Positions 46,379 through 57,695 are shown, counted from the first letter of the stretch. The stretch is DNA of 64,000 nt from Gerris lacustris (GCA_951217055.1 OX578276.1:138939582-139003581), one strand, 5' to 3'. A program made the numbers and translations. Notes: generated by a model not told the origin, from the letters alone.

Positions 46379-46993
46379 AAGGGTCCGTAGGCCACCACAC
46401 TGTATAGTTTATGTAGTACTCTATTGATGGTGTTTTTTAAAATGCTAAAAAGCTTACTTTGAACTATCCTATGGGTCTGATATTTTTAAAACACATAAAC
46501 AAACTTCCGATCAAGTATTTTTTTGCCACACAAATATATTTTTCGAAATTTCCAAAAAGTGGTATCTTTACTTTTGGTCGAAGAATGTTCAGGATTTTTT
46601 TCTGATTTTTTGCACTTTACATAAGCGAGATAGAAGGGGGACACATTTCACGCCCACTTCAAACTTGCCTACGCTCGCCCTATCAAAGTTATAACCAAAG
46701 AATTATATATTTTTGTAATCAGCTCGACGTACCCTTTCATATGATACCCCTCACGGTGTCGAAAAAAAATTTAAAAAAAATTTAACCCTTAAGTTTGTTT
46801 ACCCTAATTTTTTTGAAAAATATTTTTTTTAAGTCGCTATATTTTTAAAATATGTGGGTAGGTACAAGACACATACATGCCAAATTTCAAAGTGATCGGA
46901 CGAAAGGTGTAGCCGTGAGAGCACGCGAGAGGACGGACGGACAGACACACGCAGGAAAATATAAGGGTCCTTGGTTTTGCCTACGGACCCTAA
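46379..46993 (-). mobile_element. Dispersed family D, copy 2, with both terminal repeats
   Basis: Left end AGGGTCCGTAGGC (46380) and right end GCCTACGGACCCT form 13-bp terminal inverted repeats. About 615 bp, inverted relative to 31356-32085. The palindromic GTGTGCTNNCTAGCACAC flank next to the left end is shared with copy 1, so the mobile unit may extend past the repeat. Non-coding. Confidence 0.8.
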
Positions 46994-48600
46994 AAAGACT
47001 AAATGAAAGTAAAAACGCATAGTGATATTTGCAGAAAAGAAATATATTTGCATGTATGTATTAACACTATATATGTTTGTTACTTTATATATTTATGAGT
47101 AAATGGAAAAAATGTACATACTAGAAACGGGGCCTTCGCTCTAGATCACATTATCTACTGAAGGCCCTCACCAGGCAATAATTTAAATTGTATTACAAAA
47201 TATGTATGTTGATATATTATGGTGGAAATAAACATATATTTATTTATTTAAATGGTTGTGGAAATCATTAGATTAATCGGTAATTTTATGAATTATACAT
47301 AATGTTATTTTCGGACTAGATGTTCTGAAGTTGCATTTACAATACTTACAAAGATTTTCAATTGATAAGGGTTAAAGAAAGCGAAGATAACAGAATCTGC
47401 TAATGAAAGAAAACTTATTGTTGATCATTATAGTGGTCGTAAACGTCTAGGTTTTTACTCAGCGAAAACATTTGGAAAGAAACAAAGGGAGATTTGCCTA
47501 AACACGAACCTAATGTAAACTAAAGGTTTCTTTGTGTATCCAATTGTTGTATCGAGGTCACACATCCCGAAAAGATTTTGAAGAAAAGAGAATCGAATTT
47601 CCGGTGAACCAAATACCTAGCAACCATGGCAAAGCCAGTCTTTTCTCCTTCCTTCTTCTGACAGTGGCTTTATCATTATCCACAGCTATACTTCGAATTT
47701 AATGAGAATCCAAATGCTTTGTATAACTTGTCGCTTTTGGTGTCTTAGATGCCAAGGTTGAACGTTTTTTTACGAAAGTGACGTCAATGGCTCAAATCCC
47801 AAAAATAAAACTTTATTTATAAAGTAACTAAATGGATAATGTGTGTACGGAGTGTTTTAAAGGAGAGATCAATTTAATTTTATATTATAAAAAATAATTA
47901 AATAACTATTATACGTTTAAAAATATTCATATCTTCATTAAAATATTAAAATTTCACCAAAAACCCTTAATTGTTAATGACATATTTCACCGAAAAATCT
48001 CTTATTTACACCACGTATTACTACTATTTTAAATAAAAGGATAGTACGGAGCTCTTTACATAAACGAATGACTCTCTAGAAATAATAGTAATATAATAAT
48101 ACTATTAAATGATAATAATTGGTAAATAAATTCAAGAACTGGATTGAAGATATAAAGAGTATAAATATAAAATATAAGAAGTGGGTTTTGATTAAATTTT
48201 ATAATGTAGCGCTATTTAAAGTAAATCCTCTCGTATTATGTTCTGCGTTGTGGCAGTTGCTTTGCCGAGGTTCTTTTATAGTAGAATCATGAGTTGGAGT
48301 CTTATTTTATCTTACCGGATCTGATTTTATCTATCGTTGAATCCATGCCTGCATATTCCTAATTGTAAGTCTCTTTTAGTATACCTTTTATCTTTCCCTT
48401 TTGAGATATCACTTGTGGCTTTCTATGTCAAAACCCTACCTTTCATTCCAGATGTTGGATAAGCCGGGTGGTCATTGAATGACATGACGTCGCTCTCTTT
48501 TGGGGTTTCATCTATTTATCGTGTCGGTAATGTCGGTAAGCTTTGTGTTTAGGCTTGTGATTTACCTTTACTATGGATGTATTAGCTATTTTCGTACTTA
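46994..48600. other. Mixed DNA, nothing recognised
   Basis: 47110-47250 (GGGGCCTTCGC..GAAGGCCC, then GTGGAAATAAACATATATTT) could be a LINE or SINE tail. No coding evidence. Confidence 0.4.
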
Positions 48601-49470
48601 GAGCAGTAAGGGCGTTATTACAGGCCGAGGGCGAAGTTTGAAAGCACGAGTGCGCTTAACGCCCGAGGGCTGTCATGTCGCTTACTGCTCGGGGTGCGTA
48701 CACTATTTTATCGCCCTCTACTTGGAAACATTCCTATCCTGAGCGGCCGGTAAAGTTCCATTTTACAGCCCAGGGGCCTGTAAAACTGCATGCTTTTTCT
48801 TTACAGGGCGAGAAGTAGTTCGAGAAGCGGCCGCTTCCTGGCCGGGCCTCGGCGAGCAAGAAGCGCTAGTAGTTCTCAGCGTCAGCTGTTCAATTTGTAA
48901 ACAATCAATATTTTTATAACTGCGGTTTGTTTAGGTACTGATTTAAACTTAATATGCACTTATTGTTTTTGAAGATTACGGCAAAATAGTTTACGTGTTT
49001 TGTAATTAGTTTACATGTGGTGGGCGATAAAATAGTGTACGCACCACGAGCAGTAAGTGCCATGACAGGCCTCGGGCGTTAAACGCACTCGTGCTTTCAA
49101 ACTTCACCCTCGGCCTGTAATAACGCCCTTACTGCTCTAGGTACGTAAATAGCTATTATCGCCCACCACATGTAAACTAATTACTAAACGTAAAAACTAT
49201 TTTGCCGTAATCTTCAAAACAATAAATGCATATTAAGGTTACATCAAGGTTACATCAGTACCAAAACAAACCGCAATTATAAAAACATTTATTGTAACTA
49301 ATTGAACAGCTGACACTGAGAACTACTAGCGCTTCCTGCATGCCGCAGCCCGAACTACTAGCGGCCCTGTAAAGATAAAGCATGCATTTTTACAGGCCCC
49401 AGGGCTGTAAAATGGAACTTTACCGGCCGCTCAGGATAGGAATGTTTACAAGTTGAGAGCGATAAATTTA
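48601..49470. mobile_element. Interleaved inverted repeats A-B-A'-B' of a GC-rich element
   Basis: Segment A (48601-48690, GAGCAGTAAGGGCG to CTTACTGCTC) recurs inverted at 49048-49137. Segment B (about 48706-49031) recurs inverted at 49155-49467. Order is A, B, A', B', so the two hairpins compete. Shared words include GTTCCATTTTACAGCCC, GAGCGGCCGGTAAAG and TTTTGAAGATTACGGC. A and its surroundings are CpG-rich against an AT-rich background. No open frame. Probably two inverted copies of a non-autonomous DNA element. Confidence 0.8.
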
Positions 49471-50203
49471 TCTTATATGTTCTTTTACTCTAGAGATGGG
49501 ACGTGAAATTTCTTTAGGCTACTTGTCTGAGATCTTAACCTTTCTGAAAGGAAGATGTTCTACGCTGAGCATTCCTTCAAGTCATCCAGACTGCCTTATT
49601 ATTAGGACCCTATTTAATGTAGGAAGCTCATTTTTGCATACTAGTATCCATGTACGGACTTGCCCATGATAATACGCACAACTCACTTAGGCTCAACGCA
49701 CGCCTCACCAGCACCTCACTCGTCGTCTGTTCTCTGTGCATTACTGTAAACAATGAAATGTTTTATTCCAATAGTTTCACTGGAGGATGCTTGATTTTCT
49801 TTTCATTAATTTACAATAACTTCTATTAATTTAACGTAACGTCCTCTCATTTAACTCAATTTATCTACCTTTCGTTTCTTTCATATATGTGTACTAAATT
49901 CTCAAATGTTCAAAGATAATATATTCTACTATATTTCTCTTTGTCAGTTAATCGGAGATAGGTAGAAGCTCAAGTAGGCTTAACCCCTTTACCTTAGGGC
50001 TGCAGTTCTACCTCGAGTGCACTTAAACTTGATTTTTATAACATAATATACGTCAAATTTAATTTTCAAAGATATCACCCACCGTGTAAATTTTATTTTC
50101 AAGTTATTCGCCAGTCAGCCTCAGCAGGTGTCCACTGGTCTAACCATGTTATTCAGTGGGGTTACCCTCTCATTATTTTTAAAATTGAATTTTAGGTTTA
50201 TCT
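49471..50203. other. Mixed DNA, nothing recognised
   Basis: No gene or known repeat. Confidence 0.5.
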
Positions 50204-50983
50204 TCTATATATATAAAAATGAGTGTTTGTCTGTCTGTCTGTCTCTCTCTTATGCCTGCCTAAACCGTTCATTCGATTGCGATGAAACTTGGGAGAATAG
50301 TTGGACACATGCCTGGGAAGGTTTCTAAGTTAGAAAAACTATGTTTCGATTTTAGTACACAGAGGTACAGGGTACAAATGTCAAAGTAATAAAAACCCTT
50401 CGAGATGCACATCATTGAAAAGCTCTTTAAGACTGCAGTAATGTTTGGACGGATGCCGAGTAAGTAAAAGTATGTTATAAATTTTGGTACACAGGGGTAC
50501 GAGGTACCAATGTCAAAGTAATATAATCCATATTGCTTAAAAGCTCTTTAAGACTACAGTAATGGTTGGACGCATAAACTATGTTCCGATTTTGGTAGAC
50601 AGAGGTACAGAGTACAAATGTCAAAGTAATGAAAACTCTTCTTGATGCATATCATTGAAAATCTCTTTAATACTAAAGTAATGGTTGGACGGATGCCCGG
50701 GAAAATTTCTGAGTTAGTAAAAGTATGTTTTAAATTTGAATATACTGGAAAAGTATTTCTATAACCAATATCTTATACATTAAAATGAATGATTGCTTAT
50801 ATGTATGGGTCTTATGGCAATATTGTACAAGTATATATTGCAAATTGTAATATAAATTATCATTTAAGGCAACATTATTTATGCCTAAATTAACTATTTA
50901 TAAGGTTTTTCAAAGGCAACAGCTATACATTTCTTATGTTATTAATGTTTATCAGGCGGTACGAAGTTCGCCGGGTCAGCTAG
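50204..50983 (+). mobile_element. Non-autonomous Helitron
   Basis: 5' end TCTATATATATAAAAATG with a (TGTC)n stretch and 3' end with a hairpin (GGCG..CGCC) shortly before CTAG at 50980-50983 are typical of insect Helitrons. The 780-bp interior contains three units of about 120 bp carrying ACAGAGGTAC, CAAATGTCAAAGTAAT and AAGCTCTTTAAGACT. No Rep/helicase coding. Confidence 0.8.
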
Positions 50984-51429
50984 TTATTTATATAAGTTTA
51001 TTCACCGATTCACCTACTGTCTGTGTTTCTTGTGCGGTAAGAAAAAATTGTGATCAGGAAGTAATATGTGGACTACCCGGTGTGTATTTTAACACGTATT
51101 TTTATTATATTATAATTTAGTTTTCTGTACCGTTTAATTCGCTGTCTGAGTTTCTTGGGTAGGAGAAATATGTATTCAGACAGTAAGCTTTTTCTGAATT
51201 CTCAGTAATATATTTGTTAGGCAACCGTTCCCCTGGGTGTTCACAAATCATATATAAGTTTGTTGTATCATTTCATTTATTTGTATCTCATTTTATATTT
51301 TAGGAGGGAGATTAACAAAAACTATTACCCTTATATATCTCGGTAAATAGGGGAACAACACCGTACTCCACTGTATGAAGGGTTTTGTTCAGGGTAGGTG
51401 AGTTATCTCCTCCGTTTAATTTGTTGGAA
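50984..51429. other. AT-rich DNA, nothing recognised
   Basis: No gene seen. Confidence 0.5.
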
Positions 51430-51510
51430 TTTTTAACTTCGGAGACACAAAAAACCCTTCGTTCTTCAGAATGATCACACAGCTTCCGTTACTTTCGGTA
51501 GCTTTTTTTA
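51430..51510 (+). repeat. Family B 3' end
   Basis: GGAGACACAAAAAACCC, then CGTTCTTCAGAATGATCAC and GCTTCCGTTACTTTCGGTA. Confidence 0.7.
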
Positions 51511-51736
51511 TATTAAATTTCGTTTATTGCAACTTTATATAATATACAATACAGGCAATACAGGTGGTAAATGATTGGGGAGTAGTAGCATGAATTGACT
51601 AGATGTAAGATTCTGTCCAGTGACAGCACTAACTGGCGTGTTAAATCAGATAGTAAACATAGATAAATCTCGAAGATAAGTAAATAATAAATAATTAATT
51701 AATTGATATAAATATAATTATAAGTATCAAATTTTA

Positions 51737-52680
51737 CTACTCTGTTAACAAGTCTCTTGGCCTCTGCCGCTTAAGGCGTCGTGGGGGATTGCCCGGGATG
51801 TGGTGAGAGGATAGATTCTGGACAAAAGGATTAGGATGAGTGGAGAAGGAACTATGGAAGGTTTTGTATCGGGAAACTGCGAAATCGCGAACATAAGGAA
51901 CTTGGAAATCAGTGTGGAGGATATGGTTATTCACGTAAAAGGGGGCGTTAGCAATTTTTCTTAGGATCTTAGACTGAAGGGATTGTATGCGGTAGGAATT
52001 GGAACGCTTGGTGCAGCCCTAGAGTTCTATGCCGTATGCCCACGAGGGTTTTATTATGGTTTTGTAGATGAGAAATTTGTTGTGTAGTGTGATTTTGGAG
52101 TGTGTGTTGAGTAAGCGTTTAAGAAGGTTATAGCGTCTGTTTGTATCTTGCCTTTTTATTTTTGTGTGATATGACCATGTTAATCGTCTGTCAAGGTGTA
52201 ACCCAAGGTAGCGGACTGAGCTGGAATGAGGTAGCTTGGAAGCAATGTAACCCAAGGTAGCGGACTGAGCTGGAATGAGGTAGCTTGGAAGCAATGTAAC
52301 CCAAGGTAGCGGACTGAGCTGGAATGAGGTAGCTTGGAAGCAATGTAACCCAAGGTAGCGGACTGAGCTGGAATGAGGTAGCTTGGAAGCAATGTAACCC
52401 AAGGTAGCGGACTGAGCTGGAATGAGGTAGCTTGGAAGCAATGTAACCCAAGATAGCGGACTGAGCTGGAATGAGGTAGCTTGGAAGCAATGTAACCCAA
52501 GGTAGCGGGCTGAGCTGGAATGAGGTAGCTTGGAAGCAATGTAACCCAAGGTAGCGGACTGAGCTGGAATGAGGTAGCTTGGAAGCAAAAAGGGGGAAAC
52601 AATTAAATAATCTAGATAATGGGTTGTAAAAGCAAATCATCAAGAAAGTACGCGATAGGATGCGAGGACGCAGTGTGCCA
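51737..52680 (-). pseudogene. Jockey-type LINE 3' end: reverse transcriptase C-terminus
   Basis: Minus strand: PHSSSVRYLGLHLDRRLTW, then LLKRLLNTHSKITLHNKFL, YKTIIKPSWAYGIEL (52190-52019). After a frame break come HILHTDFQVPYV and HPNPFVQNL..PGNPPRRLKRQRPRDLL (51934-51737). This is the Jockey-clade reverse transcriptase thumb and C-terminus. Upstream, the coding text is overwritten by the 49-bp tandem array. The catalytic part is missing. The complemented family B start at 52655-52690 marks its left limit. Confidence 0.75.
52198..52588 (-). repeat. 49-bp tandem array inside the Jockey coding sequence, 8 units
   Basis: Unit starts lie every 49 bp from 52198 to 52541; units differ at only one or two bases (for example 52451 and 52509). 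The unit derives from the KLPHSSSVRYLGL codons of the LINE. As 49 leaves remainder 1 on division by 3, all three frames stay open through the array, giving three overlapping spurious frames. Confidence 0.97.
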
Positions 52681-52689
52681 CACACATTA

Positions 52690-53309
52690 GCGGACTATTG
52701 CTTAAAAACTATATTTTATATTATATTATGTAACGTATTAATTGTCATAAATTAAAAATTTTTTGACAAACAACGATACAATTGAATGAGATGCTACAAA
52801 GTAAAAAATAAATCTAAAAATTGCCTAATAAAAGTTAAAATTAAATTTACATTCAGAAAAGACTTTTGGGATATGAATGATGAATGGATTTAGATCTAAT
52901 TAATCTTTATTAGTTAGTTTTCACTAGGACAAAAGTAGTATTTTATTAATACTTTTTCTAAAAAGAGGTCAGGAATCAATATATTTATTTTTAAAAATTT
53001 GGAGTTTTTAGAGAGAAACATAATATATTTTACAAGCAAAAAACATACAAGAGGCTGCTCATTTATATTGAGTTGCTAAATGTACAGCTTACTAAATCAA
53101 TCTTTTAACAGACAATAACTTATTGAATAGTGCAAAATTTTCAAGAAATTTAAGTATATAATCATCATTATACACTACTGCATGGAGGCAACAGCAGGTC
53201 GAGTGACATGCTCTATAATAAGTATAATGTTTTGAAACAGACAAGAGTAAAAAGTTATTTCTGTTATCTTACTTTTGGAAAAGAAAACATTGACTATGTC
53301 TCTCATTGG
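52690..53309. other. AT-rich DNA, nothing recognised
   Basis: No gene seen. Confidence 0.5.
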
Positions 53310-54085
53310 TATCGTGCGGCTCTATCATTGAAGAGAGCATAATCCAATAAATATTAGATAGTTAATCATAATAAGTTGATAGTTAAATATATATAGTTGA
53401 TAGTTGAATATATAAGTTGATAGTTGAATAAGTTGAAGAATATAATTGTAATAGAGAGCCGTGTAGTGGGGGAAGAAGGGTTTTTCTACTATTCCAACTC
53501 ACCTACACGTCTCAAGCCATTCCATTTCAACTATTATACAATGTATCACTTCCCTTCACAAAAACTTCTACAGGTATCAGGTTGAATTGAAAATTTACAC
53601 GCCGGTTTCAATTGGGCTTTAGACGATGTAGGTATATGAAGTTTTATTAAAATCGAAAGTAAGATATCTATAAAAACGTTGTTTTCTCTATTTTAAACGT
53701 TTTAGTCTCACACTTCAATAGTTTTAACGATCTTTATCACTTCATAGCAGTGTCGCTGTTGGTTTTACTAAAAAAATGTTATTTGAAAAAAAATGTTCGT
53801 CATATCATTTTAAGTGATGATAGAATCTTTTCTCGTCCTGAAATTCCAATTTTACATTTGAAGTTCATGTTAACACAAGCGTTGCGCGCGAACTCTTAGA
53901 TGGACAACGCTGTCCAACGAACTTAGTCTGAGCATTAGTGAAAGGAACGTATATCAAAGTTCAACTAAATCTGTCAACTTTTACTCAAGATATCGTCGGA
54001 CCCGTAAACGTTACTGACAGATGAACAGACAGAGAGGATGCATATTTTGTTGCATGTAAGAATCTCGCTTCAATTACTTTAAAAT
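53310..54085 (+). repeat. Dispersed family A, copy 6
   Basis: TATCATTGAAGAGAGCATAA start, a locally repeated TAAGTTGATAGTTGAATA, and the family core to AAGAATCTCGCTTC. Confidence 0.8.
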
Positions 54086-54117
54086 TAATATATATTAGAG
54101 CCAAAGTCACCCCATCC

Positions 54118-54415
54118 TTAAAGGCCCCTGCAGACGACCGACTTTTTGTCGGCCAACAAAAAGTCGGTAGGAGACGGTGAGAATAGAAACAATAGAAACA
54201 GGTGGATCCACGCACACGGCCGACAAATAGTCGTCCCGACCTTTTGTCGGTAGCGAAAGTCGGTGAGGTTCTAATTTTTGACCGAACCGATTGTCGGTGG
54301 AGGGGATGGAACACATGCTACCTTACGCCGTGGCGCACACCATCGACTTTTAGTCGGTCGCGCTCCGCTTCCGTCTTGTCTTTAAGTTTTGCTTACTTGG
54401 TAGGTGGACCATAGC
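54118..54415. mobile_element. Transposon end with repeated CGAC-N-GTCG palindromes
   Basis: After TTAA at 54118, AGGCCCCTGCAGACGACC begins about 250 bp with at least six copies of CGACTTTTTGTCGG-like palindromes or halves. Such arrays often lie just inside DNA transposon ends. No matching right end is found. Downstream, minus-strand 54933-54715 is open (72 codons, ESFNATTKETLDLADKGK) but unrecognised. Confidence 0.5.
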
Positions 54416-55814
54416 ATTTATTAATAATTAATAATATTTATTGCATGATGTTATATTTTTTTAGTTTGGTTTTTAATTATTATTAATTTTCGTTTTCATT
54501 TATTTATTTTATACACTTTAATTTTATTATAGATAAAATCCATCCAAAAATTTAATGTTTCCTATAGTCATAATATATTCATAAAAGAAGTAACTAAAAA
54601 AATATAGTACTACAAAAGAAAATCCTTCAAAGAAAATGGAGATATAAAAGTAACTGTGAGCTATAAAAATAAAATAAAATGTATAAATGACGAAATAGTA
54701 GGTATCAATTTGATTCATATATAAGATGCACAGAAGAAACAAACGAATGTAATGTTAACAGCCCTAGTTGCTTTTCCTTTGTCGGCCAAATCCAGAGTTT
54801 CTTTTGTTGTGGCATTGAACGATTCACTAGAGTTTTGTAAGCTATAGTTTAGGTTTTGTGGTTCAATAGATGCTGTTTCCTCACCTCTTCCTAAAGGATC
54901 TACTTGGGGATTTCCTCGGCACAGTATCCCCATCAGACTTTTCTCTTAGTGTTAAAATGGAAGCTTCGTTGGTAGGCTTGAAGCTTTACTAACTCTTCTA
55001 AAGCCTATATCTTAAAGTCTAGTCAAGATTCGGAAACCGATAAAACCGTTCCTTCCCACCTTTATAAAGGATAAAATAAAAACTTTCACATCCATAGAAA
55101 CGTTTCTCTTCAGGTTTACTAAAGTTTTTTAAAACTCCTAAAATCCACCAGTTAGGAAGGAAAGGATTAAATAAATGATATGTATAGATAATTGTGTAAA
55201 ACCCAACTATTTAAACAAAGATGTGATGCGATTTTTTCTTTAATCAGATCAAATAATCAAGACCAAAGACATTTAATAATAAAATAATATCAAAATACAA
55301 TAAATCCTTGTTGGATATAATCTATTATATTATATTAACATCACTTAGACCTAATTTGTTTGCATCAGTGGTACAAGAGATAAGCTCATTCTTAAGAAAC
55401 TTAACTTACAAATCGAGACAAAAGTAGTTTACCAATAAAATAACAAAATAGAATACAAATTGGTTAGTTCATCCAAGTACATTAATTTTATTAGCGTTCC
55501 ACGCAGGAAAGTTGTTACTAAGTGATACAAAAAATGAGCTCATTTTTAATATACTTTCACTTAAGACATTATCAGCTTTTTAAGTACATCATTTTTTGTG
55601 ATCCTTTGGAACTGGTGCAAAGCCCTAATTAAATTAGTTAGTAAATAATCTGACTCAACTCAATTGAGTTTGTTGTTTCTCAATAAAATAAATATGTAGA
55701 GTGACGCCCTGGATTCTGGATCCTCATTATTTCCTAGAAATACTCGATTTCGCTCAAGATCTTTACCAATACTTAATCGACCAAGGAGCTAGCAGTTAAG
55801 CTTTAGTATTAAAT
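54416..55814. other. AT-rich DNA, one unrecognised open frame
   Basis: Apart from the frame at 54715-54933 (minus) I see no gene-like sequence. Confidence 0.45.
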
Positions 55815-56117
55815 AGCTGCCAACTTTCTAAAAATTGTCAAAATTGTTTCGTTCTTTTACATGAATAAAAGTATTAATTAAGCATAATTTAATAAGGGCT
55901 GAAGTTTGGAATTAACATAGGACCATCTAGAGACCGCATTCAATAAACCATCAATTTTTAAAAAAAAAATCAAATGAATACATTTAAAGATTTGGGTTAA
56001 ATAAAACCGACGCAGACTGTCTGAAACGGACTTCCGTCCAAGAATTTTTTATATAGGAGACATCAAAAATTTAATAATTGTAAATTAGGAGTCTTCAGGA
56101 GTCATAAATGATGCAAT
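55815..56117 (+). repeat. Decayed family B copy
   Basis: AGCTGCCAACTTTC start, AATTGTTTCGTTCTTTTACATG, then GTCTGAAACGGACTTCC and GGAGACATCAAAAATTTAATAA. Much of the core is deleted. Confidence 0.65.
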
Positions 56118-56689
56118 TCCTCTCGTACAATTTTCATATCGTAGTTATATAAAAAACAGTAAGTCCCTCATAATATTTAAAATAAATGATTATATAACAT
56201 TTTTAGTGATCAATTTTAAACCAAAGAACCCCTATTTTAGAATTAAAAATTAAAATTATTTTAAATCTCTTTTTTTCCGTAAGTTGATAAGACTTTACTT
56301 CTGGTTATCTCTAGTAAAATTTTTAAACATGTTAATTAGTCAATTTTTATTTGTTCTCGTCTTTTGTTATTTTTAATTTTATAACATTTAATAAGTGTTG
56401 ACAATGATGTGTGTCGAAACCCCTATGTGGTCTATATATAACATTTGTTTCCTTCTTTTTGTTAAATTGTTGTTAACGATTCAATCTTCTGAAGATAAGG
56501 TAAGAATTTGAGTACTTGCCTTTATTTTCTGTCAATTATTGTATTTTAAGTCATATAACAAGAACATTTTGGTAATCTTAGATTTTTTGATGTTTTTAGG
56601 CATGAATATGCCCCGGAGTGGGGCGAAATATAGCCAACTTTAAGAATAAATCACCTTAATTGAATTTTTATTACTACCCTTGATCGACC
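56118..56689 (+). mobile_element. Penelope-type terminal region with hairpin
   Basis: AT-rich DNA holding GATGTGTGTCGAAACCCC (56406) and the hairpin at 56602-56628, separated by a possible promoter-like TATATATAAC. It lies between two copies of the same family B tail (56005-56117 and 56700-56820), as if inserted with duplication. Confidence 0.45.
56602..56628 (+). ncRNA. Hammerhead-like hairpin, first box mutated
   Basis: ATGAATA, T, GCCCC, loop GGAGT (or GGAG), GGGGC, GAAA, TATAGCC. Stem II is strong; the CTGANGA box is decayed. Confidence 0.4.
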
Positions 56690-56699
56690 CACATCAAAA

Positions 56700-56820
56700 C
56701 GAAAAATGTTTCCTTGTGTCTGAAACGGACTTCTGTCCAGGAATTTTTTATATTGGAGACATCAAAAATTTAATAAATTTAAATAAGGAGTCCTCAGGAG
56801 TGATAAATGATGCAATTTTT
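56700..56820 (+). repeat. Family B tail, duplicate
   Basis: GTCTGAAACGGACTTCTGTCC to AAATGATGCAATTTTT repeats 56010-56117 closely. Confidence 0.7.
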
Positions 56821-56821
56821 A

Positions 56822-57242
56822 GGTTTCTGTACGAACTACGAAAATAATCCTTATATAACGGCCCTTTCTGTCCGTTGGCTTGTTTCAATTCATAAACTAC
56901 TATAGCTAGGAACCTGAAATTAGGCATACACAGTCACACTCGGCATTTGTGACAACTTTACACTTTTTTGAGTTTTCACTTTTTAATATTTTCAAGATGG
57001 CGGCCAATATGGCGGGCGACTATAAAAAAGGTTAAAGGTCTTGAAGTGTAGAAAACGAATATATGCAACTTTTAAAATTTTACACTTAATATTTTCAAGA
57101 TGGCGGCCAATATGGCGGACGACTAAAAAAGTTTTTAGTCACCATGACATGGTATACATCAATCTAAAGGTCTTGAAGTGTAGAAAAAGAATATGCAACT
57201 AAATTTTACACTTAATAATTTTAACTTAGTCGTACAGAAACC
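56822..57242. mobile_element. MITE with GGTTTCTGTACGA terminal repeats
   Basis: Ends GGTTTCTGTACGAACTA and, complemented, GGTTTCTGTACGACTAA. 421 bp. A unit of about 105 bp with CAAGATGGCGGCCAATATGG is present twice (56993 and 57099), each followed by AAAGGTCTTGAAGTGTAGAAAA. Non-coding. Confidence 0.8.
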
Positions 57243-57319
57243 GCCGATTATATCGCCTTACGTACTTATATGTCTATATGTTTTAAGATTCAGACTGTAT
57301 TAAGAAAATATTGCAAATT

Positions 57320-57646
57320 AAGAAGATGAGAATTAAGAGAGTCAATAGAGTTGTTTATAACGGATCTTCATAAAATAGCCCGATTTTGCAACTTCAGAGA
57401 TTTCAAGGATGAATTTATCAGGGACAGAATAGTTGCTGGGCTGCAATATATTTACAATTGTTTTGGTGTGCAAGAGGTTACGTTTCTTGGACATATTGTA
57501 CCAAATGAAGGAATTAAAGCCGATCCAGGAAAGATAACAGGAATAAAATCATTCAAGGACCAGACAAATGTAAGTGAATTACGCAGATTTCTAGGAATGA
57601 CAAATTATCGATTACAATTTTTACCCCACCTTCCAACAGTTTAAAA
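57320..57646 (+). pseudogene. Ty3/gypsy gag fragment joined to reverse transcriptase end
   Basis: The frame begins with gag-like text (FITDLHKIARFCNF and RDRIVAGLQ), then near 57445 switches to the end of the reverse transcriptase (VTFLGHIVPNEGIKADP, LRRFLGMTNYR). Everything between, including the rest of gag, protease and the reverse transcriptase active site, is missing. It keeps one frame across the junction. The frame stops at 57642-57644. Confidence 0.7.
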
Positions 57647-57695
57647 CCCACTTCGGAAGCTTTTAACCAAACGAAGTCAATGAACTTGGAATCAG

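Noticed and set aside
52019..52685. Three long overlapping minus-strand frames as genes
   Set aside because: They are the same 49-bp unit read in rotating frames; only the last ~60 residues of one are real Jockey sequence.
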